DNA from: Corythucha ciliata
Taxonomy: Eukaryota; Arthropoda; Insecta; Hemiptera; Tingidae
Assembly (NCBI GenBank): GCA_038030265.1
Contig: CM075940.1
Location: 10,602,001-10,666,000, forward strand
DNA: 64,000 nucleotides
Direction: 5' to 3'
A program made the translations under genes and the position numbers. Under the pieces are notes generated by a model, which was given only the letters and a program-made list of their open reading frames with translations, was not told the origin of the DNA and did no database searches. Positions 44,521 through 55,204 of this stretch are shown piece by piece. Position 1 is the first letter of the stretch. Each line of letters opens with the position of its first letter.

Positions 44521-44583
44521 GATTTTAATTTCGGAAAGTCCGTCAAATAGTAAGTTTTTGCCGGAATAATCAGACCCTCATTG

Positions 44584-44760
44584 TCAGATTATAAGATGGT
44601 CTGGGCGCGATAGGTTTATTGGGTGAACACCGGTAGTTTTGCGGCACACCTGTTTCCACTTGTAGTCCATGTGGGCTGAATCGACGGCAATTAAGCCTTT
44701 ACAGATTATGGGCTTGTCCGGCGAGAACACGTACTTCCAAGAAATCGCCTGTTTGCTTAA
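44584..44760 (-). other. Coding-like segment of unknown identity
   Basis: A 33-codon stretch (44650-44748) is bounded by AAACAG on its 5' side and CAG/GTGTGC on its 3' side. It reads AISWKYVFSPDKPIICKGLI then AVDSAHMDYKWKQ, and the frame stays open beyond both ends. It does not resemble an LRR and is not needed by the LGR2 frame. It could be an exon of another gene or part of an unrecognised transposon. Confidence 0.25.
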
Positions 44761-45073
44761 ATATAACGGTCAATAAATGATTTTAATCCGTAGCTTGAAC
44801 CGTAAAACTGGGTAATTTGGAGTTGTTTGATGGGTGGAGGAGGTGCCCCCCCCCCCCCGAGGAAGTCATTGAGCTAAGCGGCCCTCGATTGGTCGCTCTG
44901 GAGTCGACAAAATCTGCACACAAAAAAAAACGCAGCCACATTTCTCATCAATTGCTCGTGACCGAGGGATGATTCCCCGGCAGCTTAAATCGGACAACTT
45001 TGAGAAAATTACCCCACAAAATTTAGATCGGAGGATACCGTGTACTTAAGTTACCGAAAAGGCGAATTTTCAA

Positions 45074-45298
45074 TCAGTTTGAAGCGTTTTGTGGCATTTT
45101 CCTGGTGGCCACGTATTTTCCGGTATAGTCCGCTATGTCCGGGTCCGGGGTCCGTACTATGTTTTTGGAGACATTCTGCCCTGCGATTGTGCAGGGAAGG
45201 GGAGGATACTTTTTTTTAGCGTCGTAATAGGGTTCCCTCTCCTCGTAGCACATAGCAAGTTCGAGCATATAAAAAGTCACTTTGCTGGCGGCAAACAA
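45074..45298 (-). other. Open frame of unknown identity
   Basis: 74 codons without a recognised domain, with charged residues (ATG at 45296-45298; CYEEREPYYDAKKKYPPLPC and DYTGKYVATRKMPQ). It lies on the same strand as, and 300-500 bp upstream of, the segment at 44584-44760. No homology can be claimed. Confidence 0.2.
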
Positions 45299-45642
45299 AT
45301 TACGTCGAAAGTCGTTACAGCAGCAAGGTCGTTAAAATAATTCGAGTGAAAAGTATTTTCCTATACAACCCATCACCCTCATACCGTGCCCAGATCCGAG
45401 GTGCTCAACTTGACGAGATACTCTTTTGTCATTTCTACTACCATCTCCCGTTTCCTTTTGCCGTCAAATGTATTCTTCATTTCCGTTTAGTCGCCTACTT
45501 TTTTATGTGTTCTTCCATTAAATGAAAGTAACAACGAACCAGGAAAAGGCAGCGTGGTCGGGGAGGGGTTTAATACTTGAAGCTGGGATGAAGGATTATA
45601 ACCACAAAAATAAAATTATCGGAAAAAGTACAAAATTCTTAC

Positions 45643-45786
45643 AGTGCTTCCAAGGATGGAACGTTCGCTAGAGCTTCGCTTGGTATTGTTGTCATCTTAT
45701 TGGAATCCAGTCTCAAATTCCGAAGATCGCACATGTTTTTCAGTGCATCAGTTCCGAGGTCTGAGATTTCGTTTTGATCCAGTTGC
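45643..45786 (-). CDS. rk: LGR2/rickets-type receptor, most 5' exon recognised (two LRRs)
   Basis: 144 nt encode QLDQNEISDLGTDALKNMCD and LRLDSNKMTTIPSEALANVP, ending SLEAL. Acceptor TTACAG, donor GTAAG; phase 2 on both sides, so at least one more exon must lie upstream. The signal peptide and the N-terminal Cys cap of the LRR domain were not located; they may be in small exons between 45787 and 64000 or beyond the window. Confidence 0.9.
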
Positions 45787-47884
45787 CTGTAAACAAAATA
45801 AAATAAATAATATATCAGTCCTTTTCCTTCACTCAAACAACGGAACTTATTTATTTATCTATCCTTTGCTGAAAAACACATACACGAGAATTTAATAAAA
45901 GTCGTACCAAAAAACAAAATTACACGGAACTTTGTGGAGAAGGAAAAAGAGCCGGGGAGGTGCTCTTCAATATGAAAGAACACATACACACTCTCACTTA
46001 ATTTATCCTGCTCTATTCGTGAACTGCGCTGTATACAGTTCCATATAGAACGACTATTATCCAACATTTCAAACTATCATTATAAATTAAACAATTACCT
46101 AAAGATTTTGCTCCAGACACACGTTTCGCTACAAAAATCACAATTTGTCACCGAAAATACCATCGTAACGTTCAAAATTTTCCTAGAAACTCTCTAGCAG
46201 AAGCTCTCGTTCGCATTGCTCGATCCCTGAACAGGTTTCCGGAGGGGGGATGCATTTGGTGATAGTCTCGGGGTTATTAAGAGAAAGATTTGGGCCAAGT
46301 TTGACCATTGTAATGGGCGTCTGAGCGGTGAATTTGTTCGATATTTAATTTATTTGTTTTAATTTTATTTTAGGCAGTACTATATGGCTTATACTTAATT
46401 TTATATTGTTGAATTTTATTGTTGTGCATTGACTGTTCTGTTGTGGGGTTAAACCCTGTTTGAACTGTAAAATAAAATGAAAATGAAATGAAATAGAATA
46501 GAAGCACGAATATTAGCCCTTAGGACCCAGTATGTGCCTCACCAGGTGGATCTTGAATCGGTAAAGGTCAAATTCAGTTTCTTGGCTAAAAAAACTGGGA
46601 ATTTTGTGGTATGATATTCATACAGGAAAATATTAATTCAGTTCCCGGAATCGGCATGCACCGGTTTTGTATATTACACGAGCAATCTTAGCACCTTGGA
46701 CTAATTATTTGGTCACAAAACCGGTAACAACCGATTCAGCTCTTTGAACTGGCCCTTGCCCAATGAAACTGTGGTTATTTCACCCCTCTTTTGCAATAAT
46801 TGCCTCCAATTTTAACTTTAATTGTTTTCGTTTCCATAATTTAATTCGCTATTAACAAATATGTATACCAACGCTATAATGCAAGAGAAAAAAGTGGCAT
46901 TTGAACTTGGCGGTCTTTAAAATTTCAACGGTAAACTATATATATACCCCTCGCCTGTCCAAGAAAAAAAATGCTACGAAATTCGACAAGTCCTTCAAAT
47001 TTAAAATAGATTAAGTGGTTTTTATCCTCCTAACACGGTGGGTGGAGAGGGTGGGAAATTGACAAAATCCTGGATTCGTGCCTGAAAGTACTGTCAATTA
47101 GTGAAGAACCGAACTTGAAGTTAGCACATTCTTTTAAAGTCCCCCCCCCCTCCTATTTCCATTGTTCCATAAATAAACTCCCTCTAATCAATCAACACTT
47201 TTTCGCTGTAAAAGTTTGTATATACACTGCATACTTTGTAGTTAACGTGATGAAGTTAAAAAAGAAGTAGCTTTCATGAAGCTCACTATTTGCCACGAGT
47301 GCGAATTATATTTTTGATTTACGATGGTTTGACCGTCTTTTATTTTCAACTGTTTATTTATTTATTTATTTTGACGCGCACGAGTTTCATTTACCCTTGA
47401 GTTTTGTTTTTGAATTGTTTAGTTCATGTGGAGGGGGATACTGATTTTTGAGTTGACACAAACCGGGTCAAGATTTGGTAGTACTGAGAAACAACGGCTT
47501 TAAAGGGGGAAGCCAAGCAACACGTTCATTACTTTTTCTATACAGTCTGCTTGGAATGGATATACTTCTACGCTCATTCAAAGCTATATATACATAGTTG
47601 AGCGTGCGTAACTGATGTCGTCCTCCACATCGCACGGGGATCATTACTGTACGCTGATTAAGCACCCTCCGCAGTTTCAATAGTCGCCACTAGATTAATA
47701 CGCATGATGGGATTTAGCAGCTCCCGTATAAGCTTGGCTTTGTCAACCCCATCCCCGTGACTCAAAAAATAAATAATTTTAAAAGACAGGCACTCACTTT
47801 ACAAATGATCTTCGATATATTATAGTTATTGGCAGCCAGTAAATAGTGTAGTAAAAAATTATTATTACAAATTGTTATAATAGT
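45787..47884. other. Non-coding interval, probably LGR2 intron
   Basis: No further LRR exon, transposase or RT could be supported. It contains a C run near 47142-47151. It is A+T-rich with few family A units. Confidence 0.45.
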
Positions 47885-48000
47885 AAAGTGACTAATTCAC
47901 GTTCTTTTATTTTTAAAGCAAAGTGTATTTCATCACTAGGGAAACATCAATAAACATAAACACTACAGATTCTCCCCCACTATTTAAAAAGTTCAAAATC
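47885..48000 (-). repeat. LTR-like fragment, distal copy
   Basis: AAAGTGACTAATTCACGTTC, TTTTATTTTTAAAGCAAAGT and AACATAAACACTACA match the segment at 50187-50275 in the same orientation, about 2.3 kb apart. On the minus strand both would be the 3' ends of LTRs. Confidence 0.55.
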
Positions 48001-48344
48001 GCGAAGGTCGACGATCCCTTTGAGGAAATTTTCTCGATGCAGTTGTAGGACCATCGGAAGTCGTGTCTTCAACAGGGAGAGTTCCGGGATTCCTATGAAT
48101 CGGCTGATTCCGATTTTCTGCCGATTCTATGGGAATGTTTCTAGATAGATTTCGTTTATTGTTTCATTCATTAAACGAATGTTACAACAGAGTTCAGTAT
48201 GGCATTATACAACACATACACACATAAGATAAGATAAAATTCGGCGTGGTTTACCGATCAGGAGAAGCGCCTAGAGCTTCGAGAAACAATGGACCTGAGT
48301 GGGGTTCGGCTTAGCTTATCCCTCGGAGTACGACTCCCATAGGC

Positions 48345-48417
48345 GTCTCCGTGGCGCAAATGGCAGCGTGCTGGACTGGTAATCCAGAGGTTGCGGGTTC
48401 AAATCCCGCCGGGGAGC
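48345..48417 (+). tRNA. tRNA-Thr(GGT)-like sequence, third copy
   Basis: The cloverleaf is the same as at 10089, with anticodon loop CTGGTAA and D-stem GCGC. The 5' flank (TCGGCTTAGCTTATCCCTCG) equals the loop of the palindrome at 10029-10088, and the 3' flank (CTCGAATCGTGTTGGGCTAT) equals its arms. This makes it a dispersed repeat unit of about 190 bp or more rather than three separate tRNA genes. Confidence 0.5.
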
Positions 48418-48506
48418 CATTTTTTCTCTAAACTCGAATCGTGTTGGGCTATGCCCTTCCATCGTCGTCCGGATAATATCAGTCTAATTAATTTATTGAC
48501 ATTAAT

Positions 48507-48881
48507 CTATTTTACAGTAAGCTCCGGAATACAACATACAAATTTAACGAATTCTTTTAAAATTGAGGCTTTTGAACTTTCTAAAACTAAGTACAAATCT
48601 ATATTAGTCGTTCCAGCCTTACAGGGAAGATTAAATTTTGATCTTTCTGCCTCGAAAAGTGCACATTCTTCAATCATATGTCTTAAACTATTATATGTAG
48701 TACAATTATCACAAAATTCGTCTTTTCCAAATTTAAATATCTTACCACTATTTATTATCCTACAACTATAACTATTTAACAGTCTTAGCTGGGCGATAAT
48801 TTGGCACAGCTCAAGTGGGAGGTTTAATTCCAAGTAGTTTTTAAGTCCCTGGACTGACCTGAAGTCTGGATACAACAGCAA
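48507..48881 (-). pseudogene. LINE ORF2 C-terminal zinc-knuckle segment
   Basis: It encodes a C-x2-C...H-x4-C cluster (FCDNCTTYNSLRHMIEECAL), the C-terminal motif of many non-LTR retrotransposon ORF2 proteins. It is on the minus strand in line with the RT at 49443-49884, but the segment between them is inverted. Confidence 0.75.
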
Positions 48882-48949
48882 GGCACTGGATTGCGCACAT
48901 CTGACCCTATCTTAGTTAAAACGATAATCAGATTACTTACTTACCAAAC

Positions 48950-49275
48950 TTTTTTTCCTTTTTGTGCGTCAAAGGCGAAGACAGCAGGAGCGGCTACCCT
49001 ATCGCTTATTAGACGCGTGAAAATCAATTCGTTAAACGTGTATAAGAAACTGATTAATGCTTTGGTAAATTCAATTATGATTTATGCCGCTCCAGTGTGT
49101 ACAATTGAAAATTTTGAGGTGTTCAGGTGTTCAGTTACAAATTTATAAGAGTCTATTTAATTTACCCCAGTGTACGCCTGACTACAGTGTAAGGTTGGAA
49201 TTTGGTTTAGAGCACATTTCATGTCGTATTTTTGGGTTGGTCCTCACGTGGATATGTATTGACGCACATTAAATG
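48950..49275 (+). pseudogene. LINE ORF2 post-RT segment, inverted relative to its flanks
   Basis: Plus-strand translation gives AATLSLIRRVKINSLNVYKK, IMIYAAPVCTIENFEV and CTPDYSVRLEFGLEHISCRI, the region that normally follows the RT palm and thumb (the IxYAxPVW-type motif). Its neighbours on both sides read on the minus strand, and the breakpoints fit the missing part of that ORF. Confidence 0.78.
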
Positions 49276-49884
49276 ATAGCGTTTTTAAAACTAGCGGATT
49301 GGGAAAACCAAACACCCAGGTACAAATAACTTTTACAAAATGGAATAGTCTCCTCCCCATATGGTAACTGCGTGTGTCTTTTTTTATGCCCATACCCCTC
49401 TTTACGAAATGAAATGATATTAGTCTTTTGAACATTAATTTGTCATTTGTTTTCCCCACAATAATTATAAAAATGTTGGAAAATTTTCATCATATTAACA
49501 TAAGTGTCGGATAGCAGAACAATGTCATCAGCATATGCGAGAAATATCACTTCAGTCCTAGAATTAATAGACACACCTCTTACCCCCTTCCCTACCAAAT
49601 ATTCCTTCAAATCCATCAAAAAAATTCCAAAAAGTATAGGGGAAAGAGGGTCCCCTTGCAGCAATCCTCGCGTCACTTTAATTGCCTGTGACAGACCCGA
49701 ACTACCTTTGACTTTGACTGTTGCCCGACTGTACAAACCCATTAATATATTAATTATTTTCGAACTTATGCAAATTTTCACCATTTTAGACCATAATACA
49801 TCGTGCCCAATAGATGGAAAAGCACTTTTGAAGACTACAAATCCCGCATATAATTTACCTTTCTCTTTACGAGTGTGTAACTGA
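49276..49884 (-). pseudogene. LINE reverse transcriptase fragment
   Basis: RT motifs in order: KSAFPSIGHDVLWSKM (with Ser at the catalytic-Asp motif A position), GLLQGDPLSPILFGIFLMDL (motif B), FLAYADDIVLLSDT (motif C, YADD). Then INVQKTNIISF and, downstream in the frame, LYLGVWFSQSASFKNAI. The wording LLQGDPLSP/YADD suits CR1/L2-like or related LINEs. The 5' end is missing. Confidence 0.85.
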
Positions 49885-49897
49885 ATCAGTGTGGGTG

Positions 49898-50170
49898 TTA
49901 AAAGCGAGCTGAATATATTATAAATTTTTGGACCAATATGGTGAAGGAGTTCATTCTGCCGACGACCTTCATCAACAGAAATACAGTTTCTTTGGTGTCG
50001 TCAAAGATGACGAAGTGCACCATTTGCGTTTCGGTCGGTTTGGTGAGGTGACGAAGTAAGATGCTGTTCTGTTCCATCATGTTATTCATTATTGATATTA
50101 GTGCTGTCGTATGAGGTGGAGGGTTGTCGTCCGATGACATGATGAGGTGGCTGTCAAAAGCGTTGTTTTT
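49898..50170 (-). pseudogene. LTR-element gag-like N-terminus
   Basis: MSSDDNPPPHTTALISIMNN then MMEQNSILLRHLTKP follows a TTGGCGACTCG primer-binding-like stretch (about 50177-50187), a usual start for a Ty3/gypsy-type gag. Frames shift after about 49990, and the rest of gag-pol is absent, replaced by LINE pieces. Confidence 0.55.
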
Positions 50171-50186
50171 CTTCGAGTCGCCAACT

Positions 50187-50450
50187 AAAGTGACTAAATC
50201 ACGTTCTTTTATTTTTAAAGCAAAGTGTACACACCTACACAACAACATAAAACATAACATAAACACTACAAATAGGTAGGAAAAATCGCGTATATGGTAC
50301 TCGTGCGGCACTTCTCACTCCGTACTCGCGTGTTTCCCGGCACTTAGCTATACCCCATGCGCCAACCATCACACGTGAACGGAATGTATTAAGTGCGTTC
50401 CGCACTCGGATCGTATGCACAGTTACTTTTTTAAAATAAACCTGAGCTTG
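50187..50450 (-). repeat. LTR-like fragment, proximal copy
   Basis: It shares about 85 bp with 47885-47970 and ends, in minus sense, next to the primer-binding-like TTGGCGAC. The outer limit is uncertain. Confidence 0.5.
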
Positions 50451-51184
50451 GTTTGGTCAAGAGCTCGGAGTGTGAACATAAGCCTTGAACGGAAAACATA
50501 ATACCTGACCCCTTCCCGGCCGGGGTGGTTCAAGCCTTTCTTTTATTTTTTCAAGCTTCCTTATAGTACAGCTCTCGGACCATTGCCTATCACAAACTCA
50601 GATTTATAAAAAAAAGAACTGCACTATTCCCTTAATTGGAGATAATTATGACAACGAGAGAAAAAGGAGATATGATAATTTTTCATTTAATTAAAATTAC
50701 TTTTTGGCTTCACCCCTTGAATATCATTCAAATTTCTCCTCGTAAATCATTTTTGGCTATAATTATTTCGTAGTACAACCGCTTCGATGTACGAGTAAAC
50801 TGCTCATCCCCCACTGCTCCATGTGCTCTCAGGCATGTCTTCAAATTTGTTCACGCCCACGTGGCAAAGACTGCGCTACGCGTGTCGAAAGACTAAATTT
50901 CAATATTTTCCAGGCGATGAACATAATTAATGGAACTACTTATTCACTTGATGAGAAAACTTATTTCCATATTTCACGCCCCCCCCCCACCCCTCATTGT
51001 CTCTGATTCCCAACATTATGAACTCCATTTTACAAAGGGAAGGAAAAGAACAAGTATAGCTGTATAGGTGTTAGTAACAAAATGTGTAGCATGTATTTCT
51101 TATTCTTGCACTTCAAATCTATAGCCCGTCAAGTCAACCCCAAAGAGAGTTGATGCCCTGGTGTGCTTTTTGCACCTTTGAACT
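50451..51184. other. Non-coding interval
   Basis: No exon or transposon domain was recognised. A C-run lies at about 50979-50987. Confidence 0.45.
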
Positions 51185-51860
51185 ATGTAACTAACGCTTT
51201 TTCTGAATTCGGCCACGGAATACCATTTTTTCCCCCACTTTTTGGCACAAAGTTACATTCAGAAGACAAGAATTGACGTTTTCCCCATTGGAAACGCGAA
51301 TTAGCTTTTATTCATTACTTCAGCACTTCTTCTCGAATCTCAATTCTATCTGTCAATTTGAAATTTGTCTCCATTTTAGCCGCGAATTAGCGATTTTCTC
51401 TCATTTTAGCCAAAAAAGGTAGCGATTTATTTCCATTTCAACCACGAATTAGCGTTTTTTTTTTGCTAAATTTTTGCAGTGAATTCGCGTGAGTGCGTTC
51501 GGTGTTTTCGCGTGGTTCTTGTTTTTGCAAAAGCAAAAAAGGCAACAAAAAATCCAAAAAATAAAGAAGAAACGCTAATTCAATGCTATATGAGTGAGAA
51601 GAATATCGCGGCTAAAATGAAAAAAAAAAAAAAACAAAAACAAAAACAAACTAATTCAGGGACACAATTTAGAAAAATGGCAAACTCGCAACTGAAATGG
51701 CAAAAAATCGCCCATTCACGGATATAAAAGAGAAGAGCCGCTAGTTCACAGCTAAATTTGCGAAAAACGCTAATTCTCGACTGAAATTTAGAAGAATCGC
51801 TAATTAGCAGTGTTAAAATTGGAACAAATGGTAATCTACTGATAAAATTGAGAATAATAG
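51185..51860. repeat. Short family A foldback with deleted centre
   Basis: Plus units (51185-51480; landmark CAAAGTTACATTCAGAAGAC) pass directly through CGTGGTTCTTGTTTTTGCAA into minus units (51545-51860). Compared with 41925-44520 the copy lacks about 300 bp of the centre but keeps the same order. Confidence 0.8.
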
Positions 51861-52131
51861 CTGAATAGCTATATTAAATAATAATAGCTAAATTCAGCCT
51901 TTGTTTGAACGTTGAGCCGATCACATTGTTAACGCGAGAGTGCCTGTTTGTATTTTTGTTGATTTTTAATCATTCGTTTATTTTGTTTACTTTCTTTTAT
52001 CTCTTCTCTTATTTATCTACTCATTCATCATTATTATTGCTCACTGTAATTTTCTTACTTTCTTTATTTCGCCCTGTTATCGCGAGTGTGATTGTTTACA
52101 TGAACGACAAGGTCATAGTCCCTTTCTGGAG

Positions 52132-52900
52132 ATGGATTGCCGAAAATGCGAAAGCCCAATATCACCAAAGAAAAATTTTCGCTGCGTGAATTGTCTCAAA
52201 TATTTTCATTCTACTTGCACTCGAGTGAAAACTGTGGAGAGTTTTAAAAGGATGAACGTTGAAAGGAGAGATAATTGGAAATGTGACACCTGTAAGTCCT
52301 TAAAGGTGGACAAAAGGCAAGTTACCCCGTCCGCCTCGGCCCCCATCGAGAAACGATTTCTGAAAGTGATTCGGACATGGATCAACCCAGAGGCACTAAA
52401 AGATGGAGAAAAACGTCGAAATGATTTTTTTTAAAGATGAATAAGTTTGATGAAAAACTCGAGGGCTTCGAAAGATCTTTATTTTACTTCTTCCAAGCTC
52501 GATGAGGTTCTCCGAAAATTAGCTGAAACTGAGGCAAAGATGAGGGATTTAACCGCTTCTGAAGCTAGTCTGAGAGCAGAAAACCTTCAGCTACACCAAA
52601 AAATTACAAACATCAACTCCAGACTGAATGATCTCGAACAGCAATCGATCGGAAACGAGATCGAGATTTGAAAATTTGAACGAAAATTTGACCGAAGTTG
52701 TCCAATAAACCATGTCGATTGTAAACGTAGCGGCGCCCCATGATTCTGTGCAGACGGACCGCGTGAGATCGAAGAAACTGCACGCCGGCCTCATTATTGT
52801 GAAACTACCATCGTTAGAAATGAAATCAGCCATTCTAAAGGCGGCAAAAGGGTCAGCCGCCGCCGGACGCTACCATGAAGCTTCATCATTGTAAATCTCT
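52132..52900 (+). pseudogene. LINE ORF1 with PHD finger and coiled coil, interrupted
   Basis: The first piece carries a C4HC3 PHD finger: C3, C6, C18, C21, H26, C29, C51 and C54 of the frame starting at 52132 (CRKC, CVNCLKYFHSTC, WKCDTC). A frame break near 52434 is followed by a heptad-rich coil (LDEVLRKLAETEAKMRDLTA onward) and a basic segment DRVRSKKLHAGLIIVKLPSL. PHD-bearing ORF1 proteins are known from CR1/Jockey-clade LINEs, where they bind nucleic acid or chromatin. Confidence 0.72.
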
Positions 52901-52904
52901 CTCC

Positions 52905-53050
52905 ACATGCTCATGCCCTGAATTAGTGCGTGCCAGTAAGGCGAAATACTTGGGTATTATCATAGACTCTAAGCTTAAATGGGACGAGTACATTGAGCAC
53001 TTAGCCAATAAACGGATGAAGATTAAAATTAGACTTTGAAATCGAATATT
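52905..53050 (+). pseudogene. LINE ORF2 remnant (post-RT segment)
   Basis: AKYLGIIIDSKLKWDEYIEH is the conserved YLGxxxD..L.W..H segment after the RT palm. It follows ORF1 within a few bases, so the endonuclease and almost all of RT have been deleted from this copy. Confidence 0.75.
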
Positions 53051-53321
53051 GGTGCAGAAACCAAAATTTATGTGCGAAGTTTAGGCTAGGGATGACTGGG
53101 AAGGGTTCGAGGAAACCCGCCTCAAACCCCGCCTTAAGTTTAGAAGTTCTCGCTGGCGATCTGACTATGCGCAATTCACTCCAACCCCGCTCCTTCTTCA
53201 CCATCCAGTCCATCCAGAGTCAAAGTATGCGATATTGTGGTTTTGTAAGAGCCGAATCCACGAAATTTGGCTCTTGAAAAGCATAGCTTTCGGAATAAAA
53301 GAGTAAAATTGCCGGGGTGCT

Positions 53322-54392
53322 AGGACATTTTGTACTGTCCATTGTTATTTTAGCTGAGGGAGGACACTTTGTACGGTCACCTGGGTAATCCTCAATCGAG
53401 AAGGAGGACACTTCGTACTCTCCGAAAGTAATAGGTAGATATGAAGGGGGACACTTTGTACTAGGCAGGAATATAATACATTCGGGGTCGATAATTTCGA
53501 TCGCAGCTACTTCATGATTATGTCAAAACATGAGACTTCAATATATTTATTTTTTTCCATTTTACATTGTAGGTCAGTGCTTGATGAAATGAGCCATTTT
53601 CTGAAGGAATTCTGCCGTAGCCAGCAACCCATCGGCATGCTCTTGTGTTGGCTTGAAGAAAATGTCTTCTTTTGGCTCCATCCTCTATGTTTGTAATTTA
53701 CCAGCTGCGACGACAAGCTGCAAGCACCGGAGAACAGTCCAAAATCCTGGTTTTGAGCAGATCACAAGTTTGTTGAATGACGAATTCCACCCTTCACAGT
53801 AATTGTTCGTGCGAGCTCCTCTGCTCAGCGTCACCTCTCGGACATTCCATATACATCAGCAGAGGAAGAACTTCGGCAGAACAGTTGCGATACATGCGGC
53901 AAACTTCGGAAAAAACGTCTTGTTGAGGGAGAAAAGCAAGGGCGTTGATCATCTTGCACTGCTTCTTGATTTCAGGGTCATTTCTATATGCTTCCTGTAA
54001 ACACAAGCTTTACTGCTCGTGGTTGTAACAGACGACATTTTAATCCGAACACCTCAAGAAATGAGAGACAACTAATCTGCGTTGGTGCGATGCGGAAGTG
54101 ACAGGGCACAAAAGAAACAAGAAAGGTACAAGTTCGAAGATTTGGTTTCACATGTTCAAAGATTTAATACACATAGTTCATAAAATACATTTAATAACAC
54201 ACAATCAATCAATCATGTTATTGGGTCCCACACTGGGGACGATGGACCGTACATAGTGTCCTCCTCCTAGAGAGCCTCTTCGCTTACGACCGTACAAACT
54301 GTCCTCCTTCTGAGGTGGTTTGATTTCACAGGTACCCGCTGGTTAGTACAAACTGTCCTCCTGTGAGTACCACCGTACAAAGTGTCCCATTC
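53322..54392. mobile_element. Degraded MULE-like DNA transposon with compound inverted repeats
   Basis: GGACACTTTGTAC-type motifs occur four times in plus sense at 53322-53470 and in reverse sense (GTACAAAGTGTCC) at 54250-54392. The enclosed minus-strand coding remnant resembles a MULE transposase C-terminal region. The left and right outermost motifs define the limits; a target duplication is not clear. Confidence 0.65.
53520..54010 (-). pseudogene. MULE-type transposase C-terminal fragment
   Basis: Translation in changing frames includes EAYRNDPEIKKQCKMINALA, FLPQQDVFSEVCRMYRNCSA, EVLPLLMYME, a NYCEGWNSSFNKLV-like segment after a break, and HALTY/GLLATAEFLQKMAHF-like text. The order AFLP...V...Y.E...RTNN..EGWH is characteristic of MULE/Phantom-like transposases. 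The catalytic DDE core is absent. Confidence 0.65.
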
Positions 54393-54661
54393 CCATTGCC
54401 GGAACTTGGGATTTGAAGGAGACGAATGCGGAGGGTTTTCTTCCAGGAAATCCGTGCAACTGGGGCTTTTAATAGCCCAAAAAAAATGTTTTTTCCTTTC
54501 ATATCTTTATTCACACCAAGTTTACACTTATAAGTAAAGTTTTTCTAATACACTGTTTTAATATTTACGTCCACAAATTTTAGGTACAGAACTAAACTTG
54601 ATTCGGATATCTCATTAAATTGAAGCTATGAACACAGTAAGCTATGTGCACAGTGAAGGAA

Positions 54662-55198
54662 TTAAATCATGCGGCTGCGGGTACATGCCACTGGTATCAA
54701 CAAGTTGGGCAGCTTCCTCGTTGATGTGGCATAAAAGACGGTTCTGATGATTTTTCGCCAATCCTTGAATGACTTCATGGACTGTCCCAAGTCATGATGA
54801 AGTCTATCGTTCCGAACGTACCAAGGAGCATTAACTATGGATCTTAGTACGTTGTTTTGAAAGCCTTGTATAATTTTACGATTTGATTGGGCGGTGCATC
54901 CCCACAGTTGGGCACCATAAGTCCATACTGGTCGCAGGACCTGTTTGTACAATGTTATTTTGTTTTGGATAGACAGTTTTGAGTGCCTACCCATGATCCA
55001 GTACATTTTTCGGAATTTGATGTTGAGCTCAGCTCTCTTCTTCTTCACATGCTCTTTCCAACGGAGCTTTGCATCCAGGGTCATCCCTAAGTACTTGGCT
55101 TGGTTGGAATACGGAAGCTCTTTGTTATTGAGATACGCCGGTATGTAGTTTATCGACCTATTGGTGAAATCCACGTGTACCGATTTCGTCTCAGTCAT
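54662..55198 (-). pseudogene. Jockey-type ORF2, post-RT domain
   Basis: It encodes YSNQAKYLGMTLDAKLRWKE, FRKMYWIMGRHSKLSIQNKI, LYKQVLRPVWTYGAQLWGCT and VNAPWYVRNDRLHHDL, in the expected order after the RT palm. It ends at the TAA/TGA region near 54660 without a further zinc motif, as usual for this clade. Confidence 0.88.
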
Positions 55199-55204
55199 TT
55201 TGAT

